A stretch of 64,000 bases of DNA, taken from the NCBI GenBank assembly GCA_916613615.1, contig OU744733.1, positions 35,255,939 through 35,319,938 on the forward strand. The letters run 5' to 3'. Under the pieces are notes generated by a model that ran no database searches, was not told the origin of the DNA, and saw only the letters and a program-made list of their open reading frames with translations. Positions 12,001 to 22,140 of the stretch are shown in pieces (the first letter of the stretch is position 1; each line of letters begins with the position of its first letter). The translations under genes were made by a program, and so were the position numbers. The DNA comes from Steromphala cineraria. Lineage: Eukaryota > Mollusca > Gastropoda > Trochida > Trochidae.

Positions 12001-12318
12001 GATAAAAAAAAAAACGTATTTAACTATTTGATGCCTAATCTTAAACACGATCTCAACATAAGAGTCTTGGTTATGACGAGTCTTATAAAAAAAAGGTTAT
12101 GAAACGAATGCTCTAGTCAATGTACGGGTTAAACAACCAATCTAACAAACAAAGTTATAAAAAAGGGTAAATTATATGAAAAATAACATACATGTATCAT
12201 ACTGTAGTTAATGTGATAGATTTTTTTACATTTCTCAGTTATAGTGTGAATATTCTAAATAAAATGAATAAATATTCAATCACTTACCAATAAGAGCGAA
12301 AACTGCTAAAGCCAACAT
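2888..12318 (-). CDS. Secreted S1A serine protease homolog (pseudoprotease), six exons
   Basis: Splicing six exons (12288-12318, 10485-10662, 9557-9647, 4895-5066, 4295-4452, 2888-3034) gives a continuous 258-residue frame with consensus GT-AG junctions in matching phases. The protein has a signal peptide (about residues 1-15), an activation-type junction R20-IAGG, and the chymotrypsin-fold landmarks NDIAVM (113-118), CTISGWG (148-154), DQGGP (212-216) and VISWGEGGC near the C-terminus. Of the catalytic triad only Asp114 remains: the usual TAAHC reads TSARC (Arg65), and the usual GDSGG reads MDQGG (Gln213). The residue at the S1-pocket position is Ser207. It should be secreted and correctly folded (D194-type Asp and paired Cys are kept) but unable to cleave peptides. 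Known S1 homologs act as binding or regulatory partners in immunity, egg coats or digestion; which applies here cannot be read. The frame is intact, so this is not an obvious pseudogene. Confidence 0.9.
3112..3305. mobile_element. 194-bp MITE with 9-bp target duplication (Mutator-like)
   Basis: Termini of about 55 bp are inverted repeats (CATCTTCCTACGCAAAGCC on the left; its near-exact inverse on the right). CAAAGGGAC flanks both ends (3103-3111 and 3306-3314), a perfect 9-bp duplication as made by MULE transposases. It lies in intron 5, about 70 bp upstream of the exon 6 acceptor. Confidence 0.82.
3315..4294 (-). other. Intron 5 remainder of the serine protease homolog
   Basis: AT-rich intron. 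It contains a short ACAG microsatellite near 3780-3799 and a diverged direct duplication: CTCCAAATAAATATACATGC recurs near 3847 and 4096 with similar downstream sequence. No coding signal. Confidence 0.5.
4295..4452 (-). CDS. Serine protease homolog exon 5
   Basis: The exon encodes SSGGHQDYPLKATF through GKGQSACH, which is the region before the active-site Ser, and ends in phase 0 at CAT|GTGAGT. An in-frame alternative acceptor lies six bases into the exon. Confidence 0.9.
4895..5066 (-). CDS. Serine protease homolog exon 4 (catalytic Asp)
   Basis: The exon encodes HPQYQG, then FPNDIAVMTL with the conserved Asp, and ends at CTISGWGSTT in phase 1 before GTGAGTC. A second in-frame acceptor nine bases downstream (CACCCTCAG) could drop HPQ. 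The longer form was chosen because HP-Y is usual in the family. Confidence 0.9.
5387..6040. repeat. 68-bp tandem repeat, decaying downstream
   Basis: ACCATGACAAGATAAACTAA recurs at 5387, 5455, 5523, 5591 and 5658, a 67-68 bp period. It then degenerates through about 6000, where stretches such as ATATCAACTTACTTATGAC resemble the adjoining 43-bp unit. It lies in intron 3 of the serine protease homolog. Confidence 0.8.
6041..9556. repeat. 43-bp minisatellite carrying a 5' splice donor in each unit (about 81 copies)
   Basis: The unit GATGAAGAAGAATATCAACT plus TACGATGGTGTTACATG and TATCGT has a strict 43-bp period (starts at 6091, 6134, 6177 and so on). Read in the gene's sense (minus), every unit contains ATC|GTAAGTTGATATTC. 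This matches the true exon 3 junction GTC|GTAAGTGGATAATC at 9557, and the array abuts that junction. Variants are mostly point changes; one unit near 8830 is 46 bp. The array makes up most of intron 3. Confidence 0.95.
9557..9647 (-). CDS. Serine protease homolog exon 3
   Basis: The acceptor TTCCCAG joins in phase 2 and the donor is GTC|GTAAGT in phase 0. The exon encodes YRVGLGVHSL followed by VLSIAV. Its donor is the apparent source of the 43-bp minisatellite that fills the next intron. An alternative AG four bases downstream would put a stop in frame. Confidence 0.88.
10485..10662 (-). CDS. Serine protease homolog exon 2 (activation site and position of catalytic His)
   Basis: The acceptor is TTCAG and the donor GTAGGT (phase 2). 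The exon encodes the R-IAGG junction and the stretch ending KAVTSARCLGD, where the family His is replaced by Arg. Overlapping open frames on both strands here are shadows of this exon. Confidence 0.9.
12288..12318 (-). CDS. Serine protease homolog exon 1 (signal peptide)
   Basis: ATG starts at 12318 and encodes MLALAVFALIG, ending in phase 1 before GTAAGTG. It joins the next exon as G|GC, giving I-G-V-S-Q. Confidence 0.85.
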
Positions 12319-12364
12319 TTCACTTTGTGAAACCAAAAAAGTGACACGCAGACACCTATTCTCC

Positions 12365-12372
12365 TATTTAAA
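12365..12372 (-). promoter_or_regulatory. TATA-like box of the serine protease homolog
   Basis: TTTAAATA on the minus strand lies 47 nt upstream of the start codon, which would place transcription start about 20 nt before the ATG. Confidence 0.45.
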
Positions 12373-13084
12373 AGGGTGGGCTATGACACTTTTATTGAGC
12401 TCCAGATTCGATATTTCACAGATCATAAGTCGCTGTTTGTCAACATAAGATACTTATCTCAAGAAGATGTGGTGATGTGTTCGGTTTTACCAACATTCTT
12501 TAACAGTAAATATATATTGGACATAATAAGTTAGGGATATCGTTACCTTTATAGTTGATATTTTATCAGATGGTCAAAAAGGGATATTATTACTTTTTAG
12601 TTAGCAAGTTGGTCAATTAATGAGGGATACTATTACGTTTATTAATGAAATTTCATTAGGTGGTCAATAATGAAATAAATCTTTAAATATGATTTCAAAC
12701 TTTTACAATGTCGTAGGCCTGTTTCTTTAAGTATCCTATATTTGTCATTTTATTGTTCTTGTCAATTTTGTAATTTAAGAACGAATATTATTTCATGCTT
12801 AAGATCAAAGTTGATACATTTATTCCAAAATGATGTTTTATCTTTTTGTTGACTCGAACCTCTACCTGTTTAATCTATCTCAACATATTTTCATAAAGTA
12901 AACTTGCTGAACACGCCTCAGTACCATTGCACATGTAAACATAACAGAATATTAACAAGTGAAAACTTCCCCGGATATACACAGACTGATGATTACTTTT
13001 TAAATGGTAATCAGAAGATGATTTGCACCAATGACGTTTATAAGTTAAGAGTGTTGTCACTTTTATGTTCAATTCATTAATGTA
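12373..13084. other. AT-rich intergenic DNA
   Basis: No gene recognised. Loosely repeated phrases occur (GGGATA-TATTAC with TTAGTTAGCAAGTTGGTCAA, then GGTGGTCAATAATG, around 12530-12670), suggesting an old decayed tandem repeat. Confidence 0.4.
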
Positions 13085-13426
13085 AAATACCGTATTTCCT
13101 CTAATAAGCGCCCGGGCGCTTATTTTTTCAGCACCCCTTTACCCCCCGGCGTTTATTAGAGGCCCGGCCCTTATTGGAGACCCGGCGCTTATTTCTTTCA
13201 CAGAAATTCAAGATTGTTTTAAGCCGTCTTTTACCATGAATACCTGAAAAATGTTTACTGAGGGAGCATTTTTCTAATGGTTAGGACCCGGCGCTTATTA
13301 GAAGAGACCCGGCGCTTATAAGAGGCCCGGCGCTTATTTTCTCAACTACTAATGACCCCCCGGCGCTTATTAGAGGCCCGGCGCTTATTGGAGACCCGGC
13401 GCTTATTAGAGGAAATACGGTATTTC
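13085..13426. mobile_element. Inverted-repeat element with internal GGCGCTTAT repeats
   Basis: Both ends carry ATACCGTATTTCCTCTAATA in inverted orientation. The interior repeats AGGCCCGGCGCTTATTAGAG several times in both orientations. Short open frames here are repeat translation only. A shorter relative with TACCGTAAATCCTTGAATAA termini is at 25971-26167. Confidence 0.75.
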
Positions 13427-13461
13427 GAGATAGCTGGTATGGATAAGTGAGCAAAATGAGC

Positions 13462-13819
13462 TCAAGGGGCAGTAGCACGTTTTTTAAAATTTAATATTTT
13501 CAAGTTATCACTGATAATTGTACGTTGATACTAACTGTAGTATTGTGATAGTTTCAAAAATCTCATTCCACAAACCAATCATCCATAGTCAGAGAACAAA
13601 TTATAAAGCTTCTCATAAAGTCCATTGGCGGCCATTTTTGTGTGAACACCTTTAATTCATTTTGTGTAAGAAAAGGGAATCGCATAGCTGGACATAATAT
13701 GTTTCATTTATTACTGCTTCATTTAATTCAAGTGCATAGTCTTTCAATTGGAAACATTTATTTTCCTTTTCCTGACATCAACTAATATTCACCCTAAAAA
13801 CGTGCTACTGTCCCATTAA
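13462..13819. mobile_element. MITE family B, copy 1
   Basis: The ends are CTCAAGGGGCAGTAGCACG and CGTGCTACTGTCCCATTAA, inverted copies of each other. The same family is at 37776-38367 (two partial copies), 41193-41574, 47311-47674, 54333-54697 and 63445-63680. Intact copies are bounded by TTAA. The interior contains the recognisable phrase CAAACCAATCATCCATAGTC. Confidence 0.85.
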
Positions 13820-13954
13820 GGCACATGCAATGATGTACACACCCAAAAAAATATCCATCAAGAAACACGACAATGTACTCCATGGGCAAAATGATATCTG
13901 CCACTATATAAGCATCTAGTTTCTACATGAATTTATGATAAGATAAATTTGGAT

Positions 13955-14225
13955 ATTCGTGTAGCGCTATATCCAGGCACTTGTACATGCTCAAAGCGCT
14001 ACGTACCTTCAAAAGTACCCGAAACAATTACAATTTCAAAGCAGTTACTATTCGAACGTTTGTTTGGACTGAGTGCAGTGTGGTTGAATGCCTTGCCCAG
14101 GGACACAAGTTCACCCAACACAGTAAAAACCCCAGATCACGAATGTTTGCTTTCTCAACCGGGATTCGATCCCGTGCTGTTGACAGTGAGCGGTCAAGAC
14201 ATCATTCTGCTCCATTTATTTGCCC
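13955..14225 (-). mobile_element. tRNA-derived SINE with LINE-like tail (minus strand)
   Basis: On the minus strand there is a pol III B-box-like GGGATCGAATCCCGG, then a central block GTGTCCCTGGGCAAGGCA, and a tail containing AGCGCTTTGAG and TATAGCGCTACACG. The central block recurs in the SINE at 42514-42735. The tail resembles the 3' end of the LINE at 30995-31654. Confidence 0.65.
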
Positions 14226-14229
14226 AAAC

Positions 14230-17200
14230 ATGCAGTCTTAGTTAACCTAGCCTCAATAATACACGCTACACTCCGATATTGAGTCTAGCAAGATTCAGTA
14301 AAAGGTCGCGTCAGCCGACTATTCGGCGACCTATGACCCTCACATCAAACGTGAGGTGGCCGAATGGATTTATCCACTCATAAAGGGGCTCATATTGGTA
14401 TTTTTGAAAATTGAAATTTGAACGTTATCTACGAATGTAGACTATTGTGGCTTAGTGATAGGAGCCCTAAGTGACTCGAGAAGCCAGGATAGATTGGAAT
14501 TGACTGCGTTTGATTGGACAGGTGATGTCAGATATATGTAAATATATATACACATGTATATAAGGCTCTTACTTGATAATATTAAAACTATATATATTCA
14601 GTCTAATTAAAATCGGCCTCGTTCCAATGAATGTCTTTTTAAAATATTAACTCTATCAAGAATCGAAGTTGATATTTCGATAGATCTCTATTTTGCATTT
14701 TCAAAACATTTATTTCAATTAATATTAGCATTTACGGTACATACACTTTAGGTCGTACCAAACCCAAGTACATGTCATGAAAAGAACCAAGTGTCCCGCT
14801 TAGAGAAACTAAAAACGAAAATCTTTGAATAGTTTTTAATTTAATTTTAATAAACATGCACGATTGTAGTCACCCTGAATGGGGTTGCTTTATTAGTTAA
14901 TAATGTTTATTCATAAGCTTAAAATAATGTTTATTCACTTACAAAAGGCGTAAATTGGACAAACCCTTAGTCACCACAGCTGTTGATATATATATAGCGT
15001 CTCAAACAAGTCAAGATAGAAAGATTGAGATTTAATGTGAGTTTGATTTTTTTACATTGAGAAATTACGTCACTTTCACTGAATTGAATGTTGATAGGAG
15101 CAGTCATGTATGATAGCATACACAAAGGATATTTACAGGAGAAAGGGTTTGATATAAACTGTGATTAATAAACATATGGAACGACTTATGTATAGTGGGT
15201 AGACAAGCCTGGCTTCGATTGACCACTTTAACACTTGTATAAGGTTTGGTCATTGCCTTACACTTATGCTGTAGTTAGTAACATTAGGTCAACAAAACCT
15301 CTTTATGAGCAAGTCTAGAGCAGTAGAGAAATATTCCAATTCTCTGTTGAGCAGTGGTCGGTTACAGGGGGAGAGGGTTTTTCGGGGTTTTCCACCCCTT
15401 TAAAAGATCCGGGATCCGCCAATGTCTGAGGCTCCTGTTTATATTTGATAAAATAATCGGTTATGAGAAATATAATTTTCAGAGACCGAACATAAATCTG
15501 GTTTGGTCACCTTGGCACCTGCTCAGGTACCTCGATTACACAAGCCGGGGATTTATAAATCGATAACAATGATTCAGTAAAACCTTGTTAAATTTTTACA
15601 ATGTTTTTTTTTTCACGTGACTAATTGATCTTAGCACGTGTATATTTCCCGGGTTGTATTCGAAGAGCAACATTTATTCGAGGGAAATCAAATTTATTTT
15701 AGAACCATTCTGAAATTGAGTTGATTTTGTTAGTAAGTGATCCGGTTTAGAAAATTCCATTACTAACCTCAACCATATCATTAACTAATGCTTAACCAAA
15801 ACAGAAGTGATCATAACACAAGAAATAACTTAAAATTATAACCAAAACCTGAACATAAATTAGTCTTTATCTTATATTACATTGATAATCACGAACAAAA
15901 CACCATTCTTTACCTAAACGCCTTACAAAATCTACCTAAAATTATACGTTTGTTCCCTCTCTTATATCAAAACTCTTAATCTTAATCTTGACCCCCACCA
16001 CCCAAGTTTTGACCTAGAAACCTTAAACCACTTACCCAATATATATACAGCTACTTTACTTTAAAGCCTCATAGCATACACCCCAAAGCACTTTAATACC
16101 AAATTCACTTGATAACCACACACAACCAGCCCGGCCTAAAAGGGGGAAATGGTTAAACCTCTGGCATCATATTTACGTTGTTTTTTTAGGTTATTCTTAT
16201 AACGTTATTATCAAGTTTTTCCATATTGGTCCAGTTACAGGTCCGAGGTCTGCTGTATTGGCCGGAGGCAAAAAACTTGATAAAAAACGGGAAAACTTGA
16301 TTACTGACATTTTTATTAATAAACTTCTTTGTGATTTTCCTGCACAACATTGGAGAGTACCCTTTCATCGAAATCAAAATAATAAATGAGGTAGATGAAC
16401 TGACCAGTTCACTGTTAAAAGTTTTGAAGCGATAGCTTCAGACTTGCGCCATTTGTGTGTATGCGCATGCTCAGAGTCGTATTGACCCAGTCTAGCTGTT
16501 TGTGTTGGCCCTGTTTTGCCCGTATTGGCCCTGCTTTCCTATATTGGCCCAGTGTCGAATCGTATAGTGTAGGCCGTTTAGATGGTATTAGTGCCATATC
16601 ATTGATAGTTTATTAGTAATTTCTCGGACATATACAAGATCCATGGACCTTCTGTAGAATATGTAAGGGACATTCTATAGAATTTAACAGGGACATTCTA
16701 AAGAATATCCACAAGATTTCCGGGTCGGGGGAACCCTCTGGCCCCCGACCCGCGGGTTTCCCCCACCCTCATGTTAATATTTTCAAACAAAACCTCCGGA
16801 GAGGTTTATATCTTTTACTTATAAACTATTTGAAATTATAAGGAAAATCCCTCACTAAACAGTAGCCCTACCAACTGAATACCCGTTTCTTCTCGCAGGG
16901 TAACAGATAACGCCTTTTGTGAAGAAACCTGCAGTAAACAGAGCTAACAAATAACTCACTCTCCGATTCATCAGAATCGTAATCCCAGTTGCTTTCCTAA
17001 AAGGCCCAGTGACCCTACATAATCCTCATTCTGTATAATTTCAGACATACAGACAGATTTTTGCAGGTTTTACGCCAAGCCTTTATTAATCAACTACCTT
17101 ACACAATACACTCTAATCAAGGTTGCCTAATCCTAATTCCATATCCATCGATCCCCTGAAAAGTAGCAAGCCAAAAATTGGTATTTTTAGATTTGAAGGT

Positions 17201-17759
17201 TAATTTTATAATTTAAAAAAATACCAGCCCGGACCAGAAGTAACTTGGTACCAACATTGCGAACGGTCCTTGCGCTGCATCATTTCATGAACTGAACTTT
17301 ATTACACTCAGGCTGCATACTGCAGCATATGAGGTACATGAATATATACACAATGATACATGATACATTACAATACAATAAAAAGCTGACGTACCATTCT
17401 AAGGTTGAATACGTTTAATTTGTTCTTAAAATAGGACATAATGATTTTTGCAACATAATGACAATTTTCTTAAAATTCCTAGCTTCTTGGTATCAATAAG
17501 AGCGTTCATTTTGTACATATTTTGTCTAACGTAAAAATATTTGTGAATATACTTTTTTTTTAACACCCCGCATTATTTTTCAACCAGTTATTAGGCCTCT
17601 AATCGTATTGCCGTCGTTGCTCCAGTGACGCCGGGAGTAAAGCTCCTATATTGTTTGGGTTATAGGGACTTTACCGGTTCGATGAGTCGCGCTATAACGG
17701 GGGAACGAGTTTGGAGTAGGCAAGCTAGCGTAGAAGGGTGGATATGAAAACGGGTGTTT
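14230..17759. other. Intergenic DNA without a recognised gene
   Basis: AT-rich sequence read on both strands. Short open frames at 15354-15566, 16186-16377 and 16415-16597 have no recognisable domains or splice support. Minor features are tandem GGGACATTCTA phrases near 16650-16705 and a G/C-rich patch at 16715-16770. I cannot support any gene here. Confidence 0.4.
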
Positions 17760-18345
17760 CTACTCCTTTATTGATAGATGACCCCTAATGAAATATCTAT
17801 TGACCGCTTGGACTTTATTTTTGGTCACTATCGAGGTAAGTTGTCTTTTGGTCCTTATTTGATTATGTATGTAAGGGGTTTTGTTGGTGATGTTATGAGA
17901 TTGTGTACACACGCATATCTTGTGTCTCGCGTTGTATCCACATTTATTGATAGTTACATGTCGGAATGAATATTTGGCCATACATGTATAAACGTTCGTA
18001 TATGGTAAATGACTTAATTAACCAATCATGTTTATTCTGCATTACAGGCCAAATATGGGCAAGGATACCCCTTTATTAGAAGATGATATTAACAGTTGAT
18101 TGTCATTTAAGTAAAAAGCTGATCATGAATGCCTGTAAAGGATATACATGTATGTACAATTGTGTGAAGGGGTGTGTTTTCTGTCTCACACTTATTGTAG
18201 GTTACCTCTATGATAAAATATTTGACCATACATGTCTATACGTTCGTATATGGTACATGAATTAATCAACCAATAATTCTGTATCACAAACCAAATATGG
18301 CCAATGCTTCTCTGAAGATACCGAAAGGTTGAAAGTACTAGTGAA
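17760..18345. repeat. Diverged tandem duplication of about 290 bp
   Basis: The phrases CCATACATGTATAAACGTTC / CCATACATGTCTATACGTTC followed by GTATATGGTA-ATGA-TTAAT-AACCAAT occur at about 17976 and 18223. Each unit begins near CTTTATT-ATAGATGA and each has a CCAAATATGG motif. The second ends GTGAATAAAGTCATCTAAG. It could be the 3' region of a degraded retroelement; no protein homology is visible. Confidence 0.55.
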
Positions 18346-18789
18346 TAAAGTCATCTAAGTTTCAACAAATCGTTTTTTTTACATTGATGATATAAATCTT
18401 CATCACTGAATGACACAAAACGAACATTAAGTTGTTCATTCCCTTTTTGTTATGTAAGGCATGAGTGAACAACTTGTATACGCCTTGTATTTGTATCAGT
18501 CAACTTGACTTACAACAGGTAAATCTATCATTGACAATAAATCCGTTTATCTTCATAGATACGGCTACAATAGCTGCCCGTGAGGTACACAGTAAAGTCT
18601 GTTCCAATTTGTTAGCATTTATTCTATAAGTAGAAATTAATCAGCTTCCAATTATGCAGTGATCCATACACAAATGTACACTACTTAACTGACAAGTCAC
18701 GACTTCTTAACTGACAAGCAACGTTTATAAACAGGAGCAAAAATCTCGAATATTGTATCTTGAACATTGTACACATTCCATTACGTTAC
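18346..18789. other. AT-rich spacer
   Basis: No gene or repeat pair recognised between the duplicated segment and the 30-bp minisatellite. Confidence 0.35.
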
Positions 18790-21731
18790 CCAGATGATCT
18801 GTCTTTTTAATTGTGGTTCACATATATTATACCATTTCAAGTTTGTTACCTAGGTATATGTAATATAATAATTTTATTCAGATATTATACCTCTCAAGTT
18901 ATGTTATTTATATATTCTACCAATACAATGTTACCCAGATATTATACCATACATGTTACCAAGTTATTATACCAACACAATAATGTCACCTAAATATCAT
19001 ACTACCATTAATATAATAATGTCACCATGACACCATAGCAATACAGTTATTTTACCCAGATATCATACTAATACAATTTTCAATTTTACAATCAAATTTT
19101 ACACCAGTTAATACAGTTGTGTTATCAATACAATTTTCATGCAGTTATGTTAGCAAGATATTATACCAATACAGTTATGATACCAAGATATTATACCAAT
19201 ACAGTTAGGTTACCAAGATATCATACCAATACAGTTAGGTTACCAAGATATCATACCAATACAGTTATGTTACCCAAATATTATACCAAAACAGTTATGT
19301 TACCCAAATATTATACCAATACAGTTATGTTACCCAAATATTATACCAATACAGTTAGGTTACCAAGATATCATACCAATACAGTTAGGTTACCAAGATA
19401 TCATACCAATACAGTTAGGTTACCAAGATATCATACCAATACAGTTAGGTTACCAAGATATCATACCAATACAGTTAGGTTACCAAGATATTATACCAAT
19501 ACAGTTAGGTTACCAAGATATTATACCAATACAGTTAGGTTACCAAGATATCATACCAATACAGTTAGGTTACCAAGATATCATACCAATACAGTTAGGT
19601 TACCCAGATATCATACCAATACAGTTAGGTTACCAAGATATCATACCAATACAGTTATGTTACCCAAATATTATACCAAAACAGTTATGTTACCCAAATA
19701 TCATACCAATACAGTTATGTTACCTGGATATCATACCAATACAGTTATGTTACCAAGATATCATACCAATACAGTTAGGTTACCAAGATATTATACCAAT
19801 ACAGTTAGGTTACCAAGATATCATACCAATACAGTTAGGTTACCAAGATATCATACTTATACAACAATGTTACCTAGATATCATACCAATACAGTTAGGT
19901 TACCAAGATATCATACCAATACAGTTAGGTTACCAAGATATCATACCAATACAGTTAGGTTACCAAGATATCATACCAATACAGTTAGGTTACCAAGATA
20001 TTATACCAATACAATTAGGTTACCAAGATATCATACCAATACAGTTAGGTTACCCAGATATTATACCAATACAGTTAGGTTACCAAGATATTATACCAAT
20101 ACAGTTAGGTTACCAAGATATTATACCAATACAGTTAGGTTACCAAGATATTATACCAATACAGTTAGGTTACCAAGATATCATACCAATACAGTTATGT
20201 TACCAAGATATCATACTTATACAACAATGTTACCTAGATATCATAGCATTACAGTTCTGTTACCCAAGTATTTTACCAGTACTGTTATGTTACCCAGATA
20301 TTATACCAAGTTAGGTTTCCCAAATATCATACCAATACAGTTAGGTTACCAAGATATCATACCAATACAGTTAGGTTACCAAGATATCATACAAATACAG
20401 TTATGTTACCCAAATATTATACCAAAACAGTTATGTTACCCAAATATTATACCAATACAGTTATGTTACCAATATATCATACCAATACAGTTAGGTTACC
20501 AAGATATCATACCAATACAGTTATGTTACCCAAATATTATACCAAAACAGTTATGTTACCTAGATATCATACCAATACAGTTATGTTACCAAGATATCAT
20601 ACCAATACAGTTAGGTTACCAAGATATCATACTTATACAACAATGTTACCTAGATATCATACCAATACAGTTAGGTTACCAAGATATCATACCAATACAG
20701 TTAGGTTACCAAGATATCATACCAATACAGTTAGGTTACCAAGATATCATACCAATACAGTTAGGTTACCAAGATATTATACCAATACAGTTAGGTTACC
20801 AAGATATCATACCAATACAGTTAGGTTACCAAGATATCATACCAATACAGTTAGGTTACCAAGATATCATACCAATACAGTTAGGTTACCAAGATATTAT
20901 ACCAATACAGTTATGTTACCTGGATATCATACCAATACAGTTATGTTACCAAGATATCATACCAATACAGTTAGGTTACCAAGATATCATACCAATACAG
21001 TTATGTTACCCAAATATTATACCAAAACAGTTATGTTACCCAAATATTATACCAATACAGTTATGTAACCAATATATCATACCAATACAGTTAGGTTACC
21101 AAGATATCATACCAATACAGTTATGTTACCCAAATATTATACCAAAACAGTTATGTTACCCAAATATTATACCAATACAGTTATGTTACCAAGATATCAT
21201 ACCAATACAGTTAGGTTACCAAGATATCATACCAATACAGTTAGGTTACCAAGATATCATACCAATACAGTTATGTTACCCAAATATTATACCAAAACAG
21301 TTATGTTACCCAAATATTATACCAATACAGTTATGTTACCAAGATATCATACCAATACAGTTAGGTTACCAAGATATTATACCAATACAGTTAGGTTACC
21401 AAGATATCATACCAATACAGTTATGTTACCCAAATATTATACCAAAACAGTTATGTTACCCAAATATTATACCAATATATTATACCAAGATATCATACCA
21501 TTACAGTTAGGTTACCAAGATATTATACCAATACAGTTAGGTTACCAAAATATCATACCAATACAGTTATGTTACCCAAATATTATACCAAAACAGTTAT
21601 GTTGCCCAAATATTATACCAATACAGTTATGTTACCAATATATCATACCAATACAGTTAGGTTACCAAGATATCATACCAATACAGTTATGTTACCCAAA
21701 TATTATACCAAAACAGTTATGTTACCCAAAT
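18790..21731. repeat. 30-bp minisatellite, left block
   Basis: The unit ACAGTTAGGTTACCAAGATA + TCATACCAAT has a strict 30-bp period from about 19140. The left 350 bp is a decayed version (GTTACC-AGATATTATACC with irregular spacing). Variants alternate TTACCAAGA, TTACCCAAA and TTACCTGGA. Because 30 is a multiple of three, two forward frames stay open for up to 797 codons; the third forward frame and all reverse frames meet a stop in every unit. I treat this as non-coding. Confidence 0.95.
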
Positions 21732-22140
21732 TTCTAGTATTGTTCCCGTAAAGATCAAAGGCGCCGCCCATCCTTTATTCCGCAATAAAGTATAGTTTTT
21801 GAGTGACGTCACGAAACAAAGGCCCATGACGTCAATAACAATCGGTTATGACGTCACAAGATATGGCCCTGATCGAGGGTTTTCAATTTGCGCCCGAACG
21901 TGATTTATAAAATATGTTTATTTTGGAGTAGAAATAACTTAAACGCTTAAAAATCGACATACTAGAAAAGTAATAGAGTAGCCCTAACCATCATGTGTTT
22001 TGCAATAAAGTATAGTTTTGCCCTGAACTATTATAACGTCAAAGCATTCGGCCTTCGGCCTCATGCTTTAACTATAATAGTTCAGGGCAAAACTATACTT
22101 TATTGCAAAACACATGATGGTTAGGGCTACTTTATTTCTT
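21732..22140. mobile_element. Foldback element inserted in the minisatellite
   Basis: This non-repeat insert splits the 30-bp array. Positions 21978-22130 form a hairpin with perfect 58-bp arms (GTAGCCCTAACCATCATGTG at the outer end) and a 37-nt loop that itself contains GGCCTTCGGCC. The phrase GCAATAAAGTATAGTTTT occurs three times (near 21782 and 22002, and inverted near 22095). Three perfect TGACGTCA sites lie at 21804, 21827 and 21849. No coding capacity; the target duplication is unclear. Confidence 0.8.

Noticed and set aside
13281..13478. Frame with repeated ISAGPLISAG peptide
   Set aside because: It is translation of the GGCGCTTAT repeats of the inverted-repeat element at 13085-13426.
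17778..17969. Possible exon ending CACTATCGAG|GTAAGTTG
   Set aside because: A good donor, but no acceptor, partner exon or protein similarity was found, and it lies in a tandemly duplicated segment.
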